From: an uncultured Endomicrobiia bacterium
GTDB taxonomy: Bacteria > Elusimicrobiota > Endomicrobiia > Endomicrobiales > Endomicrobiaceae
Assembly (NCBI GenBank): GCA_905236115.1
Contig: CAJOOL010000173.1
Coordinates: 1-9,489, forward strand
Direction of reading: 5' to 3'
DNA: 9,489 nucleotides
In this document: in pieces, positions 7,311-9,489 of the stretch
How positions within the stretch are numbered: the first letter of the stretch is position 1
Layout of the letters: each line of letters begins with the position of its first letter
The notes under the pieces: model-generated
The model's database searches: none
Seen by the model: the letters and a program-made list of their open reading frames with translations, nothing else
What the model was told of the DNA's origin: nothing
Translations under genes and position numbers: made by a program

Positions 7311-9401
7311 ATGAAACCTGAAATTTTAGCACCATGCGGAAATACGGAAGCATTTTTGGCGGCGGTATCTGCCGGTGCCGATGCCGTGTATGCCGGGCTG
7401 AAAGATTTCAGTGCAAGGGCTAAAGCAAAAAATTTTTCTTATAAACAGCTTGCAGAAATTTGCAGTTATGCGAAAGAAAAAAACGTAAAAGTTTTTGTAA
7501 CATTAAACACTTTAATAAAAGAAAGCGAAATAAAAGATGTTATAAAAAATCTGGAATATATTTCTTCTGCCGGTGCCGGCGGCGTTATCGTGCAGGATTT
7601 GGGCGTTGTGCAGCTGATAAAAAAATATTTCCCGCATTTAAATCTTCATGCAAGCACACAGCTGGTTATACATAATTCTTACGGTGCAAAACAGGCTGAA
7701 AAAGCAGGCTTTAAAAGAGCGGTGCTTGCAAGAGAACTTTCCTTTGAAGAAATAAAATCCATAAGAAACAATACGAAAATTGAACTTGAAATTTTCTGTC
7801 ACGGAGCGTTATGTTTCTGTGTGTCGGGGATGTGTCTGTTTTCAAGTTTTATCGGCGGTTACAGCGGAAACAGAGGCCGCTGCACTCAGCCGTGCAGGCG
7901 GTTGTGGACGGCGGACAACAAAAGCGGATATTATCTTTCGCCGAAAGATTTTCAGCTGATAGAATATGTAAAACAAATTCAAAATACCGGCATAAATTCT
8001 TTAAAAATTGAGGGGCGTTTGAAGAGCCCGGATTATGTTGCAAAAACGGTTAGAGCTTACAGAATGCTGATTGACTGTGACGAAAAAAATTTTAAAGAAA
8101 CATTGAAAACGGCAAAAGAAATTTTATCTTTTGACTATGCCAGACAGAAAACAACTTTTAATTTTATTTCCAAAAATGAAAATATTTTTGAACCGCAAAA
8201 ATCAAAAAACACCGGGCTGTTGTTGGGAACCGTGGAAGATAAAACAGCCGAAAATTTCAAATTGAAAACGAAATATATTTTATGTGCCGGAGATGTGCTG
8301 CGGCTTACAGATAAAAAACATGATAAAAGTTACGTAATGAAAACGGAAAAAATTGTAAAACAAGACGGCGGATATTTGATAAGTTATAAAAATATTTATT
8401 TGGAAAACGGTTTTGAAGTTTATAAGACTGCCGATGCGAGCACGCAAAGCGTGCGAAGTATGGATGTATGGAAGAATGGATGTACGGAAACTGCAATAAA
8501 GAAAATAAATGTCGCTACTTCTTTTTTATCCGGACATCCGAACATCCATTCTTCTATACCTCTAAATTTGCCTCTGATGTTTGTAAGAATAAATAATTTG
8601 AAGTGGCTGAATATTTTAGAAGAGTTGAAGATTGGAATGGCAGAAGATTGGAAACGGCAAACAAAACGGGAATCTGCAATTGTTATAAAACTGTCAAAAA
8701 ATAATATTTTTGAAATAAAAAAACTAAATAATCCGAAAAATTTTTATTTTGAACTGCCTGCTTATATTGACGAAGAAGATTTAAGCTTGTTTCAAACAAA
8801 TATTGATTTCTTAATTTCCAAAGGCTGTCAAAACTTTTTTATAAACAATATTTCTCAGCTTTATATGTTTGAACGAAAGATTAGAAAAGAACAGCAGACA
8901 AAGCCTGCAATACGGCAATCAGGTATCGTTAATTTGTATTCCGGACAGTATTTATATACATTAAATTCCTGCAGTGCGGAGTTCTTATCAAAATACGGTG
9001 TTTGTGCGTTTACAACTTCTTGGGAAGATGATTTGTTCAACATAAAAGATTTATCAAAAATTTTGAAGAACAATTTGATTGTTTATCTGTCGGGTTTTCC
9101 GGAAGTTGTTACATCCAAAATGAAATTTGTAAAAGAAATTGAAAACAAAAAAATTAAATCCGGTGTTGACGAATTTAAAGTAATATCAAACGGCAGCGAA
9201 AATTTTATTATACCGAAGTTTCCGATAAATTTATTGGGATTTAAAAACAGGCTTGCCGCTGCGGGGATAAAATCTTTCGCAATTGATTTATCTTATATTG
9301 AACCGAACGTAAATTATTTGACACAAATACTGAGAGCGTTTAACAATAATCTTTATATCAACTCCGCAAACAAATTCAATTTTGAAAGGAAGTTTGTTTA
9401 G
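7311..9401 (+). CDS. U32-family protein, RlhA/TrhP-like RNA hydroxylation enzyme
   Basis: A 696-residue protein annotated in most genomes as peptidase U32. Better-studied relatives (RlhA on 23S rRNA, TrhP on tRNA, UbiU/UbiV in ubiquinone synthesis) are Fe-S proteins that drive oxygen-independent or prephenate-dependent hydroxylation. The N-terminal TIM-barrel-like domain starts PEILAPCGNTEAFLAAVSAGADAVY. The U32 signature E160-x-F162, G165, C168, G173-x-C175, S178 is intact, and with GRCTQPCRRLW (189-199) gives four likely 4Fe-4S ligands, C168, C175, C191 and C195. LKIEGRLKSPDYV (231-243) is a further family block. The length, near that of E. coli RlhA rather than the shorter TrhP, and a long C-terminal region suggest an RlhA-type protein, but the substrate is not certain. 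Residues 375-452 look disrupted: three octamer arrays and a hairpin are embedded in the coding DNA there, right after VYKTAD. Start ATG follows asmA by four bases without a ribosome-binding site. Confidence 0.88.
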   Translation: MKPEILAPCGNTEAFLAAVSAGADAVYAGLKDFSARAKAKNFSYKQLAEICSYAKEKNVKVFVTLNTLIKESEIKDVIKNLEYISSAGAGGVIVQDLGVVQLIKKYFPHLNLHASTQLVIHNSYGAKQAEKAGFKRAVLARELSFEEIKSIRNNTKIELEIFCHGALCFCVSGMCLFSSFIGGYSGNRGRCTQPCRRLWTADNKSGYYLSPKDFQLIEYVKQIQNTGINSLKIEGRLKSPDYVAKTVRAYRMLIDCDEKNFKETLKTAKEILSFDYARQKTTFNFISKNENIFEPQKSKNTGLLLGTVEDKTAENFKLKTKYILCAGDVLRLTDKKHDKSYVMKTEKIVKQDGGYLISYKNIYLENGFEVYKTADASTQSVRSMDVWKNGCTETAIKKINVATSFLSGHPNIHSSIPLNLPLMFVRINNLKWLNILEELKIGMAEDWKRQTKRESAIVIKLSKNNIFEIKKLNNPKNFYFELPAYIDEEDLSLFQTNIDFLISKGCQNFFINNISQLYMFERKIRKEQQTKPAIRQSGIVNLYSGQYLYTLNSCSAEFLSKYGVCAFTTSWEDDLFNIKDLSKILKNNLIVYLSGFPEVVTSKMKFVKEIENKKIKSGVDEFKVISNGSENFIIPKFPINLLGFKNRLAAAGIKSFAIDLSYIEPNVNYLTQILRAFNNNLYINSANKFNFERKFV
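8440..8454 (+). repeat. Perfect 6-bp stem hairpin in the U32 gene
   Basis: GCACGC (8440-8445), loop AAA, GCGTGC (8449-8454). It is GC-rich against a very AT-rich background and lies directly at the left edge of octamer array 3. It is inside the coding region and has no T-run, so it is not a terminator. It may mark the boundary of an inserted element. Confidence 0.6.
8451..8490 (+). repeat. Octamer array 3 (U32 gene, plus orientation)
   Basis: Units GTGCGAAG (8451, weak), TATGGATG (8459), TATGGAAG (8467), AATGGATG (8475) and TACGGAAA (8483). Four of five fit WAYGGAWR. They encode residues 381-394 of the U32 protein. The last unit ends CGGAAA as in array 1. Confidence 0.7.
8466..8559 (+). repeat. 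Long imperfect inverted repeat within the U32 gene
   Basis: The arm at 8466-8487 pairs with 8538-8559 over 22 positions with one mismatch (8484/8541) and one G-U pair (8470/8555), leaving a 50-base loop. The arms are octamer arrays 3 and 4 in opposite orientation. In mRNA this would be a stable hairpin in the middle of the open reading frame. Confidence 0.75.
8527..8566 (-). repeat. Octamer array 4 (U32 gene, inverted)
   Basis: Read on the minus strand the units are TTTAGAGG (from 8566, weak), TATAGAAG (from 8558), AATGGATG (from 8550), TTCGGATG (from 8542) and TCCGGATA (from 8534). It is the only inverted copy in the window, lies 36 bases from array 3, and encodes residues 406-419 of the U32 protein on the other strand. 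Confidence 0.65.
8615..8654 (+). repeat. Octamer array 5 (U32 gene, plus orientation)
   Basis: Units TTTAGAAG (8615), AGTTGAAG (8623), ATTGGAAT (8631), GGCAGAAG (8639) and ATTGGAAA (8647), encoding residues 435-448 of the U32 protein. It shares the word GTTGAAGATT with array 2 and ends GGAAA like arrays 1 and 3. The more variable units make it less certain than arrays 1 and 3. Confidence 0.55.
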
Positions 9402-9489
9402 GAAACACTGAATAATTCTGAACGGAAACCGCAAGGCTTTTTGCCTCTAAATTCGTTGGAACTTCTCGCGATAAATTGCCCGGTATCCC
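9402..9489. other. Tail after the operon, possible start of another element
   Basis: GAAACACTGAATAATT begins immediately after the U32 stop and repeats the motif found after the XRE gene. By hand count 39 of the 88 bases are G or C, clearly less AT-rich than the rest of the window. AGGC-TTTTT-GCCT (9433-9445 region) can fold into a short hairpin, but with no following T-run it is a poor terminator. The plus strand is open in one frame and the minus strand in two frames up to the window edge. The sequence is cut off too early to identify; an insertion-sequence end or dispersed repeat is possible. Confidence 0.35.

Noticed and set aside
1..9489. tRNA, rRNA, riboswitch, toxin-antitoxin pair, defence system or CRISPR locus
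   Set aside because: No cloverleaf, conserved riboswitch core, paired small genes or array was seen on either strand; the genes present are housekeeping families.

Overview
The window is an AT-rich, densely packed bacterial segment with one isolated regulator gene and a five-gene, same-strand operon. An AsmA-family protein (an envelope protein of bacteria with an outer membrane) together with a U32-family enzyme and a Rrf2-MnmA pair points to a Gram-negative-type anaerobe or microaerophile. The strong A/T bias with Lys/Asn/Glu-rich proteins would fit, for example, an Elusimicrobiota (Endomicrobium-like) or a host-associated spirochaete genome, but the phylum is a guess and not read from a marker gene.

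Layout. Positions 1-241 are intergenic: a short minus-strand coding-like remnant (about 41-118) and a very AT-rich leader. At 242-688 lies a small XRE-type helix-turn-helix protein with a C-terminal coiled coil. Positions 689-808 hold a consensus-like sigma-70 promoter (TTGACA, 17 bp spacer, TAATAT) and a leader of roughly 50 nt. From 809 to 9401 five genes run head to tail with overlaps or gaps of 3 to 31 nt: mnmA (tRNA 2-thiouridylase), an Rrf2-family regulator, polA (DNA polymerase I), an AsmA-like membrane-anchored protein, and a U32-family protein resembling RNA hydroxylases. Positions 9402-9489 are a less AT-rich tail that may be the start of another element.

How the genes fit together. 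MnmA needs persulfide sulfur from a cysteine desulfurase, the Rrf2 protein carries a three-cysteine cluster like IscR-type Fe-S sensors, and the U32 protein carries the four cysteines that hold a 4Fe-4S cluster in its family. Three of the five operon members are therefore tied to sulfur or Fe-S supply, and two of them probably modify RNA of the translation machinery. PolA and the AsmA-like protein look like operon passengers with housekeeping roles.

The least ordinary signal is at the DNA level. Degenerate arrays of an 8-bp unit (consensus near NNYGGAAG), each about 40 bp or five units long, occur in the polA interdomain linker, across the polA stop codon and asmA ribosome-binding site, and three times in the U32 gene, where one copy is inverted and pairs with its neighbour into a long hairpin. 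A period of 8 cannot come from amino-acid repeats, so these look like a dispersed repeat family that enters coding sequence. PolA is also unusual: it has lost three of four proofreading carboxylates and carries Glu-to-Asp changes at the ribonucleotide steric gate and next to the catalytic Asp of motif C.
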